Origin: Odobenus rosmarus divergens
Lineage: Eukaryota > Chordata > Mammalia > Carnivora > Odobenidae
DNA length: 64,000 nucleotides
NCBI RefSeq assembly: GCF_000321225.1
Contig: NW_004450323.1
Span: forward strand, 1,861,301-1,925,300
Direction: 5' to 3'
Of this stretch, positions 33,326 through 46,709 are shown in pieces. A model generated the notes under the pieces. It had not been told where the DNA came from. It did no database searches and worked only from the letters and a program-made list of their open reading frames with translations. Both the position numbers and the translations under genes were made by a program. Within the stretch, counting starts at the first letter, position 1. Each line of letters starts with the position of its first letter.

Positions 33326-36300
33326 CCCCTATCAAACCTCTGCAGGATCCCATCAATCCATCAAAGCTCCCTCCGCTCCAGCAGATCAGCCAGCATTTAA
33401 GAAATCAAAGTTATTAAATGAATTCATCTTGTAGTGAGATTGAGGAGTAGTGTACCTTACCTTAACTCGCCATGAAAAGAGTTAAGTCAAATGAATCTGG
33501 TGGAGGTTTGGATGGTTCTGGGGAAATTCGGGGAACAGCAATGCTTTCTTTAAATCATTCCACTTATTTTTCTTCAATTTATAATGCTTACCACCTAACC
33601 TTGCAGAACAAGGAAAGGTGTTCTTGGCCTCTCGATGGTGAAAGGAGTTGTTCATTGGCCTACTCACTCAACAGCTTCTCCTCTTGAGCCAGAGGCTTCT
33701 GATGTCTGCCATCTTTGATTCTCAGTAAGAAGGTCATGTTCTACCAGAGGGGGGGATGCTTACGTCTTTCAGTAAGTTAAATATGAGTACAGACCCCAGG
33801 ACTCTGGACTCCCCTGGACATAAGATTTCTGGAGATACTCAGAACACGGGGACCCCCTGCTAAGAAGGAACCTCCTCCCCCGACACACACCACCAAACTG
33901 TGGCTCCAGGGGAACTCACCAGCTTTGACTGTGGCCTCCTTCTCCAACAAGGTTCCTTTTTGCTTGCCACAGTTGGCTTGGCTGAGTTAAAAAAAAGACC
34001 CAGCAGATACAGCCACTTACAGGAGTGACTTACCGCATAGCAAGCTAAATACCATTTACGTCATCAAACGTATCTTTGTTGTAGATCTTGTTTGATAAAC
34101 TCTGTAAACTCAGCAAACCCCGCCCATGTGTTCTAGTTCCGGCTCACAAAGCAACTGAGGACATGAGCAGGACTACAGCTAACCCATACGGGACATTTGT
34201 GAAAATTAGAAAATTGTTCTTTTTCTCTGGTAGACACTGACCCAGGTGGGGTCATGGCTTGGCCCAGCAGGACATTTCTACCCTGTTTGCCCTCTTGGTG
34301 GGGTATTTATTCTCATGCAGGGCTCAACCTTACATGGCAGCTCTGGTCATACCATTAGAAGACAGAAGGATATTAGCTGTAGACTAAGAAGAATGAATTG
34401 ATTCGGAAGGGAAGAGTGATGGTAGAAAAAATAGGTCAATTCATTCAAAACAGTAGAACTAGAAGCCCTGTTTGCATCTCCGAAGAGCTAAAATTATCTA
34501 AAAGGTTTTACATAATCCTATCATGGAGTTTATTTATGGCGATCTATTTTTAAAATTTTATGTCATATCACACAGTCTGTTTGCACAATGCCTTGTATGT
34601 ATTAGCGACTCAGTAAATACTTCTAGAATGAACCGGTACAGTATTTTAATTAGCTAGTCCTCACGTACTGGCGCAAAAGAACAGTGTCATCTTACAACTG
34701 AAGTCATAGAGGGGAAATATCCCACCCAAGATGGTGTGACATTCCAGGGACCCAGAATGAACACTCCAAAGGCTTGCCCGAGTTCTTCAAAGGTTTTAGC
34801 AGCATTAACATTCTTTATTTAATACTTCATCTTGTTATTGCTTTGTCTGTGACATGAGCGATCCCAAACATTCTAACTACACTCCTCCTCCCCCACACAC
34901 GTATCAGGAACAAAAACAGAATACAGATGTTCTCACACACGGCATGGTTTTTCTTGAAGGCTCTGACAAGAGGTGCCAAGAAATGAATTCCCAGCCATCT
35001 TGGGGTCCCAAATATCTGAAACCTAATGTATATCTTTTATTCTTAAGGCCAGTAGAACTGTTACATAATCTGAATTTTCCTTTCTATTGTTATGCGGGTA
35101 TTTAGTTAATGAAAGTTCTCGCAATACAAATTTCATCAATTAGTATCAATGACCTGGAAGTGTGTGAAACTGCTCCTTCTGAGCAGAACGGATCACATAT
35201 AATTTTCCCTCTCCCCTTTCCTCCCTTCAGAGTTAGCTGAACCCAACAGGAACTTCTACGTTTGTCCTTGGCGGGGGTGGGGTGTGAGAGAATGTTTGAG
35301 ACCAGAAGGTTCTGAGTCGGTTGGAGCTGGACGGTCAGAGCTGAATGGTGGCCGAGTGGTAGCTGGAGAGCTGGGTTGGCCCAGAGCCCTGGCAAGGCCA
35401 GACTGGGTCTGAGGCAAGTACCGTGGTGGCAGCCAGACCTCTGAAGGAGCAAAACAGGGGCCAGAGAGTGGGAACAACCGAGGAGAAAAACAGCTTCTGA
35501 GAAAATAGCTTCTCAAATGGAAAATACATTCAGGGAACAGGAGGCTGCAGACGAAATGGGAAGCCACCCGAACGGAAAGGAAGTGAAACGAAGAGAAAAA
35601 TGAGACATTCACCCCAAGCTAAGGCAGTTTTTGCTTTTTTTCCCTTTTGAGGTTTCAGTAGGGATTCCGAGGTGAATCTGTTATCTGAACTCAGTGAAAG
35701 CTCTATTTTTTTTTTCTTCTGAGCAACATGATGGTGGGGTAAATAGGGAATTCTGGGAACACACTGAGAAGATACAAACTCTGAAAGCTGACGACGATCC
35801 TGGGGAAATTCGAAAGATTGAAGTAATAAAAAGTAAAACCTTTGGAGTCCCATCAGCTGCGAAAACACAACCCCTTGATGCACGTTAAAAGACCTAAAAG
35901 CGTGTACTCTGCGTATTACTCACAAAAGGGCGACAAATACGTGGTCTGTGCATTACACACAACAGGAAGTTGCCAAACCAGATGTAACCCCCAGAGGCTG
36001 AGTACTCGGGCTATCCTCCACCTTACTTTTAGAAGACTGAATTAGTCATCGATCCCTGAGGATCAGGGAGGGCTGAAGACGAAGGCAAGCTACTCTAACC
36101 CAATGTCGGTCCTTGCAACTGGAACTGAGATCAAATTTCAAAGATCTGTAAACTTGCCCAGCTTCACAGACTTGAAATCACTCCACAGGATGACTTGTTT
36201 ATAGCCCCCATGATGAAATTTTCAAGGATTGTCCCCTGCCAAAAGGAATTAGCAGTTTATCTGTGTGACACTGCATACACTATATTTTCAATTAAAGCGA

Positions 36301-36384
36301 CCAATTTTGTTAACTCCAATTTCTTACTAATAATCTGCCACGGGTATTGACATTCAAATTAAATCCTTATGGCCTTCATAAGTT

Positions 36385-36482
36385 AATCAGCTATTCATAG
36401 AATGTATGTTCTATGAGGCCTCAGACTCCAGTGCCTGGCACACGGTGGGCACTCAATATGTATGCATACTGATTAAATGAAT
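36385..36482 (+). mobile_element. L2 tail
   Basis: CCAGTGCCTGGCACACGGTG then GGCACTCAATATGTATGCAT. Confidence 0.75.
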
Positions 36483-37249
36483 TTCCATAATGCCTACTCG
36501 GAGCCAGACTATAGAAGGCAATGGAGCCCAGTGACATTCTGGAAAAGTAGCAAGTGCAGAAATGGCTCAGACATACCCTTATAAGCAAATCAAGCTCACA
36601 TCAAAGAAAATGATTTTGGAGAAGGAAATCCAGAACATAATTTCTATAACATAGACCCCAGGTTTTATGTTAATAGAAGAAATACAACCCTGACAGTGAC
36701 CTTTTGTGACATGCTGAAAAACACAAGTTGGATAAAACTTCAGAGTGAACTAGGAGGGCCTGCATATCAATATTCCATTAACAAAGGGGAGGAGGGAGAG
36801 GGAATGGTTGGAAGTGCGGAGAGCTGTCTCCCTCCCCGAAGCAGCTGGGCTGGGCTTCCAGGGCCAACAGGCAGTTGTGAGGGTGACATCTAGGAACTCA
36901 GAGATGTCTGGTGACACAGAGTACGTTCTAATCCGCTAGTTTCCTTTTGCCTTCCCCATTTCCCAACTGGCCAATCCTCAGAATTAACTCCCTCTCTAAA
37001 CTCCTAAACGCTTTTTGGCTCTGCCCCTCCACTGACACTTGGTACCGTGTGTTTCCACACAGCCTGTCACTCCAGCTAGACCCTCTGGCTAGATTCTGGC
37101 TTAACCCCGGAAGAACACAGTTTGCTCGTTTGGAGGGAAAAAGAAAAAAAAAGAACACGTTTTGAATTCCATCTCCTTCACTTAAAATCAGGGTGATTTT
37201 AAATTGTTTAACTTCTCTGAGCCTCACTTTTATAAAAAACGGGGCTCGT

Positions 37250-37450
37250 CGAGGCACCTGGGTAGCTCTGTCAGTTGAGCAGCCGACTCTTGGTTTCGGC
37301 TCAGGTCATGATCTCAGGGTCGTGGGATCAAGCCCCGAGTTGGCTCGGCACTCAGCGTGGAGTCTGCTTGAGATTCTCTCTCTCCCTCTGCCCCTCCCCC
37401 TGCTTATGCTCTCTCTCTAAAATAAAATAAATAAAATCTTAAAAAACAAA
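37250..37450 (+). mobile_element. CanSINE, older subfamily
   Basis: Head GAGGCACCTGGGTAGCTCTG with the 'GACTCTTGGTTTCGGCTCAG' type body. Imperfect duplications AAAAAACGGGGCTCGT (37234-37249) and AAAAAACAGGGCTTGT (37451-37466). Confidence 0.9.
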
Positions 37451-37599
37451 AAAAAACAGGGCTTGTAAATGCCTGTCTCCCAGTGTTGCCGTGGGAACTG
37501 AATGAGCGGCCTGTGTGTGTGTATGAATGTGCAGAGCAGAGGGCATGGCACGTGCTGCATCACCCTTCATCCAGGGACACCCCCTCCCACCCCACACAA

Positions 37600-37840
37600 T
37601 CAGAGCGACCATTTACTGAGTGCTAACTGTGAACCGGCCGCTTTATGTATATGATCTCTGTGTTGTAGCAGCTTTGGCAGCAGGTGTTCTGTCCGTTTTG
37701 CTGACGTTCAGATGAGTTATGTTTCTTTACAAGGTCACAGTTGCTAAGTGGCAAAGGCATGATCAAAACCAAATCCTTCTCCACATAGAGCTTGTGCTTC
37801 TTCCCATACCCCTCCCTAGCTGCATACACTAGGCACTCAA
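37600..37840 (-). mobile_element. MIR, antisense
   Basis: CATTTACTGAGTGCTAACTG...ACAAGGTCACAGTTGCTAAG. Confidence 0.75.
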
Positions 37841-38329
37841 GTGATGCGTGATGAAAATTGTAAGGTATCATCTACTCCAAACCATGTTCTATAATGAACC
37901 CTGGGAACAAACCAAAAACAACTTTACAATGAATCGGAAAATTAATAAAGTCCCTTATCAATTTGTGAAAATGTGAATCTTTTTGTTTAGCTTTTGATAA
38001 TGTAACTTAAATGCTAAGTGAGGCCCATAGGGCCAAATGAAGCCCATAGGGGGTTCTTAAACATTTCATGGAAATGTCAGTGAAGACCATGGATAACAGT
38101 TATTACTTGTCAATGCATGGTGGATGGGAACAGCTGAGGCACAAAGGGAAAATTAAAAGCTCCTTACCTTGCAAACAAACTCACCCAAGGTAGATTCAGT
38201 GGTGCATAGAATTTTAGATTCGGAGAGTTATATAGTGAAATTCATTCTACAGATGAGAATGTTGAGGCTTAGAGGGAGTAAAATGATGTGCCAAAAGAAA
38301 CTCTGAAACCAGTTATAAACTTCATGTGT

Positions 38330-39235
38330 TTACATACATATATTCAACATCATTAGTCTTTAGGGAAATGCAAATTAAAACCACAGTGAGATATCACCAC
38401 ACACCTACAAGAGCAGCTAAAATAAAAATTGGTGACAATACCAAATGCTGGAAAGGATGTGGAGAAACTGGATCACTCACCCATTGTTGGTGGGAACATA
38501 GAATGGTACAGGTACTCTGGACAATAGTTCAGCTATTTCTTTAAAAACTAAAAATATACTTACCCAGCAACTGGACTCCTGGCAATTTACCCCAGAAGAA
38601 TAACTTATGTCCACATAAAAATCTGTACACAATTGTTCATAGCAGCTTTACTTATAATAGCCTGAAATTGGAGACAACCAAAGCATCCCCTGAGAATGAA
38701 TTGATAAACAATGGTACATCCATGCTATGGAATACTAGTCAGCAATAAAAGGATTGAACTATATGTGCAACAATTTAGATGAATCTGAAAGGCATTATGC
38801 TGAGTGAAAAAAGCCAGTTTCAAAAGGTCACCTACTATATAATTCAAACTACATAATTTCTAGAACATTCTCAAAAATGACAAAACTATAGAGATGGACA
38901 ACAGGTTGGTGGTTACCAGGGTTACGGATGGTTGCAGGGAGAGGGAAAGGTGTGACAGACAATAAAGGGGTAGCATGACAGAGATCTCTGTTGTGATGGC
39001 AGTCCTGTATCTTGATTGTGGTGGTGGTTCCATAGATTTACCCACGTGGATAAAATGACATAGAGCAATACACATATATTGTTTTGGTTTCAGCTTCTTG
39101 GTTTTGGTAGTGCATCCTAACGATGTAAGGTATAACTATGGAGAAAACTTGGTGACGGTTCATGGGATCTCTGTACTATCTTTGCACTTTCCTGTGAATT
39201 TATAATTATTTCATACTACAATATTTTTTTAAATT
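38330..39235 (+). mobile_element. LINE-1 3' part, sense
   Basis: End of ORF2 (frame fragments K-C-W-K-G-C-G-E-T, L-T-H-C-W-W-E) followed by 3'UTR-like sequence to an A/T-rich end. Many stops; inactive. Confidence 0.85.
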
Positions 39236-39957
39236 GAAGGACAGTGCAGCAAGTCAGTTCAGTTATGATACTTGTAATTATCTGGCTTACATGAAACTAG
39301 TTCCATGTAGAGTTTAGCCAAATAGTGGAACTAACAGTGTTAGCTTGTTAAAGTGATCTGTGCCTATTACTATAACTACCCAAATACTCTTATTTAGAAA
39401 AATCCCATTTAGTTTGCAATGGGTAGACTGTAAATTAAGATAGTTAAGGGGACCCATTAACAGTGGAATAATCAGAAAAATCTGTATTTTTAGAATTAGG
39501 TAATCTCATAGTAATTCGTTTGAGGAGTATTGGGGGCATTTCCACTGCTTTAAAACCCCATAGAGGAAAAAGTGCAAGGTATTTCGTGCGTGGATCTTGC
39601 TGCTGTCTTTCATAATTCGAAAGATGCCCCCACCTAAGGTTAGCATCACCTTCCTATGTGACCGAAAATCTCATCACTGGGTGGTGAGGAGCTCAAGATG
39701 ATTTGAACTTAAAGTCTCTTTGCCCCAGCAGGAGAACCACCCCTTAAGACTAACTACCCTTCAACCATTCTGATTGTTGGGTTCTCGAGCTGGTTTCCTT
39801 GCAGTAACTGTTTTCTAGAGGGTCAGAGCTGTGCCTGAATCTACAGGTAAATCAGCCATTTTTCTGGGGCTCCTAGTGACCTAAGGGGAATGACTAATGC
39901 TTCCCATTATGACAGTACTGGCCAACATAATGAATGAACTCCAGCTGTTTATTTCTT

Positions 39958-40156
39958 TTTTTTTTTTTTTAAGATTTTATTTATTTATTTGACAGAGAGA
40001 GAGACAGTGAGAGAGGGAACACAAGCAGGGGGAGTGGGAGAGGGAGAAGCAGACTCCCTGCTGAGCAGGGAGCCCCATGCGGGGCTCGATCCCAGGACCC
40101 TGGGATCATGACCTGAGCCAAAGGCAGTTGCTTAACGACTGAGCCCCCCAGGCGCC
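39958..40156 (-). mobile_element. CanSINE, antisense, 19-bp target duplication
   Basis: Flanked by CTCCAGCTGTTTATTTCTT at 39939-39957 and again at 40157-40175, identical, so recent. Confidence 0.93.
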
Positions 40157-40564
40157 CTCCAGCTGTTTATTTCTTAGGGGCAGTTCCTCATGGAATGTAT
40201 CCACGTATTTGGTTGGGCAAGATGGCCACAATCTCAACTCGCTTGGTGTGCATTTGTAAATCTAACCCTGGTCGGTTTTGTCCACAAGAGCTCTTCCAGG
40301 CTCTCTTCACTCAGGCTCCCTGCTTGACCTCACCCCATTTGCCTCCAAATTCACAGAGAAAGCTGAGGTTCTCAGAAGCTCCTTAGCTCCTAGCCCAAGC
40401 CATCTCCCCCTCACCTCCTTCCCTTCAGCCTCAGTGGAGTATTCTACTCTGTTCTGGGCTGGTCCCCCTCCAAGGCTCTAGATCCCCTCCTTTACTGACC
40501 TCCCAAGACTTTCTCCACCAATTATCCCTCTCCCTGCTGCAGCTTTAGCTTCACAGACTGGTGC

Positions 40565-40659
40565 AGATGCACAGAGAAAAGAGCAGTGATTTCACAACCC
40601 GCCAGACAAGGGTTTGAATACCACCTCCTCCATTTACTAGCTGTGCGAGCCTAAGCACT
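40565..40659 (+). mobile_element. MIR fragment cut by CanSINE
   Basis: ACAAGGGTTTGAATACCACC...ATTTACTAGCTGTGCGAGCC. Confidence 0.7.
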
Positions 40660-40872
40660 TTTTTTTTAAGATTTTATTTATTTGTTTGAGAGAGAGAGTG
40701 TGTGTGAGAGAGAGAGAGCACTCCAACAAGCAGGGGAAGTGGCAGAGGGAGAGGGAGAAGCGGACTCCCCGCTGAGCAGAGAGCCTGTCAGTTTCCGGCT
40801 TGATCCTAGGACCTGGGAATCTTGATCTGAGCCGAAGGCAAATGCTTAACTGAATGAGCCACCCCAGTGCCC
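40660..40872 (-). mobile_element. CanSINE, antisense, inserted at a MIR/L1 boundary
   Basis: Poly-T and GA-rich tract, ending GAGCCACCCCAGTGCCC. A MIR fragment precedes it and an antisense L1 with its own poly-T follows. Confidence 0.88.
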
Positions 40873-41218
40873 ACTTTTTTTTTTTTAATTGTGGTAAAAT
40901 ATACGTAACATAAAGTTCACCATCTTAATCATTTTTAAATGTACAGTTCCGTCGTGTTAAGTAATTCAGATTGTTGTGCAACCGATCTCCAGCGCTCTAT
41001 CTTATAAAACTGAAGCTCTGTACCCACTAAACAACACCCTACTCACCCCTCCCCAGCCTCTGCTAATCACCTTCTGTTTTCTGTCTCTATGATTTGACAC
41101 TTTAGGTACTTCATAGAAGGAGAATCATACGGTATTTGTCTTTGTAACAGGCTTACTTCACTTAGTCAAATGTCCTCAAGGTTTATCCATGTTGTAGCAT
41201 GTCTTAAGCAAGTTTTAA
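40873..41218 (-). mobile_element. LINE-1 3' fragment, antisense
   Basis: Poly-T then AATTGTGGTAAAATATACGT...CACTTAGTCAAATGTCCTCAAGG, the same 3'UTR type as 8985-10020. Cut by a CanSINE at its right end. Confidence 0.82.
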
Positions 41219-41400
41219 GGCATTCTTTTTAAAAAAAAATGTATTTATTTATTTGAGAGAGAGAGAGCACGAGCAGGGAGAGGGGCAGAGGGAGAGGGAG
41301 AAGCAGACTCCCTGCTGAGTGCAGAGTGATCCCAGGGGCCCCTGAGATCATGACCTGAGCCCAAGTTGGACACTCAACCGACTGAGCCACCCAGGTGCCC
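41219..41400 (-). mobile_element. CanSINE, antisense, inside the L1 fragment
   Basis: A-rich/TTTATTTATTTGAGAGA segment to GAGCCACCCAGGTGCCC. TTAAGCAAGTTTTAA occurs on both sides (about 41204-41218 and 41402-41416) as target duplication. Confidence 0.88.
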
Positions 41401-41949
41401 TTTAAGCAAGTTTTAAAAAACCAACTCCAAACTCCGGTTGCCTCGCACACGAAGTGCCACACCTTCCCCAGGGGTGTTGGGAGGGTTACATACTATGGGA
41501 ACTCAACATTGGTTGGGTCCTTTTCCTCTTACTGTCTGTGATCTTTCCCTGGATTCAGAAACCCTCCCAAGTTCCTGGATGTCTCTCTCTACTTAAAACC
41601 TTCCCTTATCTTCACAGAGTTCTGATGAGCAAGCTATCTGCAAGCTGTCTCCACTCCTCACTCCCTTGTCACTCTTCCTGCTCTGCAGAAGGACTTGTAT
41701 TATGTCACTACCCCTCCAGGCATGCTGTTGCTGGGAAAGTCACTGGAAACACCCAACTGTCCAATCTACTTCTCAGTCTAATTTCACCTGTCCCTTCTGA
41801 AATATCTGACATGAATTAAACATCACCCAATGTACTTTCATTGTTGAAAGCTCCTCCCTCGGCCTCTGTGATGGCACTGTGTAGCATTCTGAACTGGTCA
41901 AAAAGGTACTTAGGAATAACATGAGCAGAGGCTTTATTTGAATGTATTG

Positions 41950-42056
41950 TTTTATTATTATTATTATTATTATTATGTGAACTCTATGCCCAACAGGGGT
42001 TTTGAACTCATGACCCCGAGATCAAGAGTTGCATGCTCTACCAACTGAGCCAGGCT
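41950..42056 (-). mobile_element. Old tRNA-derived SINE with (TTA)n tail
   Basis: A (TTA)n microsatellite at 41952-41977 replaces the tail, followed by ...TTTGAACTCATGACCCCGAG...CATGCTCTACCAACTGAGCC. Confidence 0.82.
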
Positions 42057-42479
42057 AATGTATTCTTTTTATTCATTCAACAACTATTTTGTGAGCACCC
42101 TATGTGCCACTTACTATCCTAGGTTCTAGAGATACCTCAGTGAACCACACAGACAAATGTGGTGCCCTCGCATGCTTCAGGGGCAGATACTAGTTCATTA
42201 AGGATTGGATGGTGGCTGGAGCTCCCCCTACCCACTCCCATTTTTCTGTACATTATTCACTTCTGCACTAGAAGAAAAGGTAGCTCAAGCCTCTTTCTCT
42301 GAGACCATGAGCCTTGGCCCCCAGCTCACACCTTGCCTCCATGACCTGCATCACAGGAGGGTTGCCTGTGCCCTCTTTGATCCCAACCTTGTCCTTGCAC
42401 AGAGTCCTATTGTAGGACTGATCCCAGTAACACTCTATTATTGATGATGACGACTCTGATGATTATTTCTATTATAGAT

Positions 42480-42635
42480 GACTTTCTATTCTCACCCGCC
42501 TGTCTCCCCTATAAGGAGGTGAGCTGCATGAAGGTCCCGCTGGATGGGGCCCTACTCATCCTGCTGTTGTTCCCAGGGCCTGATACAGTGCCTAGCACAT
42601 GTAGACAATCAGTGAATGTTCACTGGATGAAGTTG
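42480..42635 (+). mobile_element. L2 tail
   Basis: ATAAGGAGGTGAGCTGCATG...GATACAGTGCCTAGCACATG. Confidence 0.75.
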
Positions 42636-45581
42636 AGTAATTTTATTTTTTTAAATGTTCATTAATGAGAATATTGCAATGGCCCTCCTGTCCTCTTATA
42701 TTTTGTTGCTTTAGAACCTGAACTGCGGGGATTTTAATAAACCCAGAAACATCCCAAATCCTTTTTCCTTTAAATAGTCCCCCACTGCCACTAATTTGGC
42801 AAATAAGGTTGGGCCGCTCAAAGTCTTTTTCATTCTTCTTTTTAAAGAGCATTGGAACTGGAAGGGACCTTAGATGAACCTCATCATTTCATAGATTGGG
42901 ATCCCGAGGACCGTGAAATGCCATGGCTGACACAGGGTCACCCAACTGGCTAGCAGCCGGAAGAGAGGCGGTCTCCTTTGGGAGAGCGGTCATGGGTGTG
43001 TGGAGATGGGGGGCATCGAATCCTTCACAGGGCCCAGAGACCACTTCCAGCCCAGCTGCTCACCTCGCGCTGTGTGCTCGCTTTTCTGAGCAGAGAAGAA
43101 AGAAACAGGCTCAGTATTTCAGGCACATATTTACAACCTTATCTTTTCTTACTCTAAAATGTTCCTGAATACGAGCTTTTGAGCCAAGAGTCTTAGTTTG
43201 CAATTCTAGTCAATACAACTTGATTTTGTAAGACAACCTCCAGAAATGCCTAGGATATTAAGTGATACAGGACTGCAGAGAATAGTCAGTAGAATTAATG
43301 TGCTAATGAGGTAGTAACACAGATTCGCTCAGGATTAACACATTCAGGAGCCAACCAATTAACTACCCTTTCTACTACCTCCCAGGCATATTCTGTGTCC
43401 AGAATTTGGTAAAGCTCCTGGCCTCTGTAAATCTCAGCTCTCCTGTGCTTTTTTTGGGGGGGGCGGGCTAGAGAGCTCGGGGAGTGGGGGAGGAGTTGGA
43501 TAAATGAATGGCCTAAAGCTAGCTGATGGCCAAATCCCAGAGTGAGCCATCTTGTATGCTAAATATTGGTTATGTACCTGCATCATCACGTATTTGCTTA
43601 GCATTATCCCAGCCCTTCCAGCACTCCAGTTTGGGCCAGAGCAGAAGCTGTGCTCTCTGGGCTGCAAGTATCCTATTTTGCCTACCTTGTCAGCGTTGAC
43701 CCTGCTCCCTCTATCATGCAGAGTCCTTCCCAAAGTAAAAAGAATGTAAGCGTCTCTGGATCCAAATGTTTAACATTTGAGTCAGCCACAAATACCTTTG
43801 AAGGAGGGTCCTTTGGAAATATCACACCACATACATACTCCCAGTCCTCTTTCTTTACTTTAGAAGCCCTTCGATAGTCTCCAAATTATCCCCCTCTCAT
43901 CATGAGGTTGTTTCTTAGGATATTTCACAGAGCTGAGGTTGGGAAGCTATGCCTCAAATGCTTTATATTTGAATCACTCTCTACTGCTCCTCCATTCTCT
44001 TTCCTGGAAACCTCTTCCTCCAGGGAGAAGAGCTATTTTTCTCCTCTCTTAATCATTAATTCAACAAACGTGTGCTGACTGTAACCCTGTGCATGCCATG
44101 TACCGTGTTAGGTGCTGAAGAGGATATTTGCGGAGCAAGCCTTGCCAGAACAAAGTCAATCCCATTGCATCTCTATCATGTGTATCTGTCAGAAGAAAGT
44201 TTGCCAATCATATGTTGCCTTTTCTGGAATATCAGGAGAAAAGGAGAAAATGTATGAGTATTCCAAGTGTCTTGCTCTACTATCTATTCTCCTCTCCAGC
44301 CATCCGTCCACTAACCCCAACACTCCGAGAGAGTCCTTCTGACACGGGAGTGCCTCCTCTAGACCAAGCGCTGTGCTAAACACTGAGGATCCACGCAGGA
44401 GACTTGCTCACTGCCCCAGGGAAGGAAGCGCCAGTTCAGAGGGACATAGTCCTATGATCAGACCATGAGCTAGAATGTCACTATTAGAGTGGAAGCATAT
44501 CTAGAATGCAAAAGGAACCAAGCCCATGGTTTCTAGCAGCTGAGGTTGACTGGGAGTTAATTCGTGAACAGGATTCTGGTTTTGATAGTGGCTTCAATTC
44601 CCGTTGGGTGTATTTTCAAGGAAATTTTAAAACAGCAAAATTTAGAATCCAATTTGATAGGTATAATCTTTTAATTCTTTGAAGGCATATCTGGTCCTTC
44701 TCTTTCTCTGCCTTCTTCCTTGATCTTCCAGCTCCCGACCTTCTGGAAGGTGCGTTGCTGGTCTGTTCCCTTTGTTTAGCGCATCGTGTGCTTTCCCTTC
44801 CCATCCACATCCCCATTCATGACAGGAGACATTTCAGGACCCCAGAGAGCCTGGGCTGGCAGAGCGAATTGACATGTGGGAGTGTGAGAGGCAGTCTTTC
44901 AGAGAAAAGGAAGGGGATGAGGTAAAAATGGCAGGCTGAGAGAGCAGAAAAAGGGGGAAAAGAAAGAAGAATGTAAGAGGACAAGACAGAGAAGGAAAAA
45001 GGAAGAAAATGGGGGAAAAGGCAACACAACCCTGATCAGATCTCCCCAGACCTGGCATTGAGCAATTTCTGCAACAGAGAGTCAGGTTTAGAGAAGGGCT
45101 GGCTGGAACAGTCCTTCCAAATATGGGGGGCGAGGTGGAGCAGAATTGCAGGAATACCAGAAGACCTGACTCATTCACTGAACTGCATCTTAAAGGGCAA
45201 TTTTGCTTTAATTATTGAACGGGGGGAAATTATGAAATTATGAACTGGGGGGGCGGTTAGAAAAACTCAGTATCCATCATGTGTTGCTTTTGAAAATTAT
45301 TATTTTGGAGCTCAAGCTGTTTCCTGTCTTAAAAGCCTATTATCTATCTCCCTTCCAGGTAGAGCCTGGGCTGCCTGCTAATTTAATCCCCTGGGTTTCC
45401 CCCTCTGCCTTCAAGATCTCACAGAGATGCAGGCTTTAAAAAGAGGGCACCTTTCTGTCTTCCTCCCCTTAAGGCCCTCCATCTACCCTGGCAGCTAAGA
45501 AGATGTTATTTTGGGAAACAGCGGCTGAGTGGGGAGGATTGTTAATTGTTTGTCAAACCCTTCTAGTCTAGTTAGATCTCA

Positions 45582-45621
45582 CCAAAAAAAAAAAAAAAAA
45601 AAGAAAGAGAGAGAGAGAGAG
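45582..45621. repeat. A-run followed by (GA)n
   Basis: About 20 A then AAGAAAGAGAGAGAGAGAGA; possibly the remains of a retroposon tail. Confidence 0.85.
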
Positions 45622-46661
45622 AATGTCATACTCTTTCCCTTCATTCTATTTTCCTCTCACATCTGTGAGAAGAGAGGGGGCCTTTTCCTCTCAAGCACGG
45701 GCACACAAACTCATTTAAAAAAATAAACCGAATTCTTCTACCCAGTTGGAAACACATAAACATAATATTGGCCCCAGAACCAATCAAAATAGTTTAAAAA
45801 TCATTTATAAACCTCAAAACAAACAAACCAACCCCAAACCGAACAAACAAAAAATTCCTATCTTAACCGAAAAGACTTCAGGGGGCTCTGCCATCCCTTT
45901 GGGACTGGACCTGCCCTGCCCGGAGCATTTATTCAAACCACTGCGGCCAAATTGACTGAGCCGATCCCCCTCTCCCCCGTAACACCCACTGACACACTGG
46001 AAAACAATCCTACCCAGGCACACTAATCGGAACATCCACTGTCACACGCACTCATTCCATCACGGCGTGGACAAATTCAAAATCAAACAGAAAAAGACCC
46101 AGACGGAGAAAAGGGTCCTTGGGACTCTGACCTCAGGAGCCCCCACGTGATTCTAAACTTCCTAAGCATTACGTCAGCCTGCGAGGAAAATGGGATGAAA
46201 AGACTGGGAACCGAATGCTTACGCTTCTTAAAAGGGCAATGCCACAAAACATTTTATAACTAGTTTTTCTCCTCTGACCAGTTCTCATAATGGAAGGATC
46301 CTAGTCCTACTTGACTTTTAAAGGACACCTTTTCCCAACCCCCACAATGATCTTTTGATATTTTCAAAGAATGGCAAAAGGAATGAGCTTTTTTAAGAGA
46401 GGAGTTGGACTCAGAGAACTTTGTAAGTGATAAAGATGCAGGGAAGGATATGAGCGTGCTGCCTATTTCAAAATCATTTTTCCTCAAAAGAGCTCAGACT
46501 GCTTTATAAACATAAATCTGCTAATCCACACACCAGCTCCTGGTTAGACAGCAGATCTGAAACTTCCTTTTACACTGCAGGATGTGTCTGTGTAAATACT
46601 TACTCAGAATTTGCTTAGTCAAAATGAACATGAGATGGGTTAGTGATTTGGGGTTTTCAAA

Positions 46662-46709
46662 ATGAATGCGCATTCATGTTAGCATTTAGATCAGCTGTGT
46701 TGATCTAAA
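46662..46709. promoter_or_regulatory. Palindrome plus inverted repeat in repeat-free block
   Basis: A perfect 16-bp palindrome, ATGAATGCGCATTCAT (46662-46677), is followed 7 bp later by an inverted repeat with 9-bp perfect arms TTTAGATCA / TGATCTAAA (46685-46693 and 46701-46709) and a 7-nt loop. The surrounding 46500-46960 has several TAAT/ATTA homeodomain-type cores. It could be an enhancer or a coincidence. Confidence 0.35.

Noticed and set aside
38326..38544. 72-codon ORF
   Set aside because: A fragment of the C-terminal region of LINE-1 ORF2, not a host gene.
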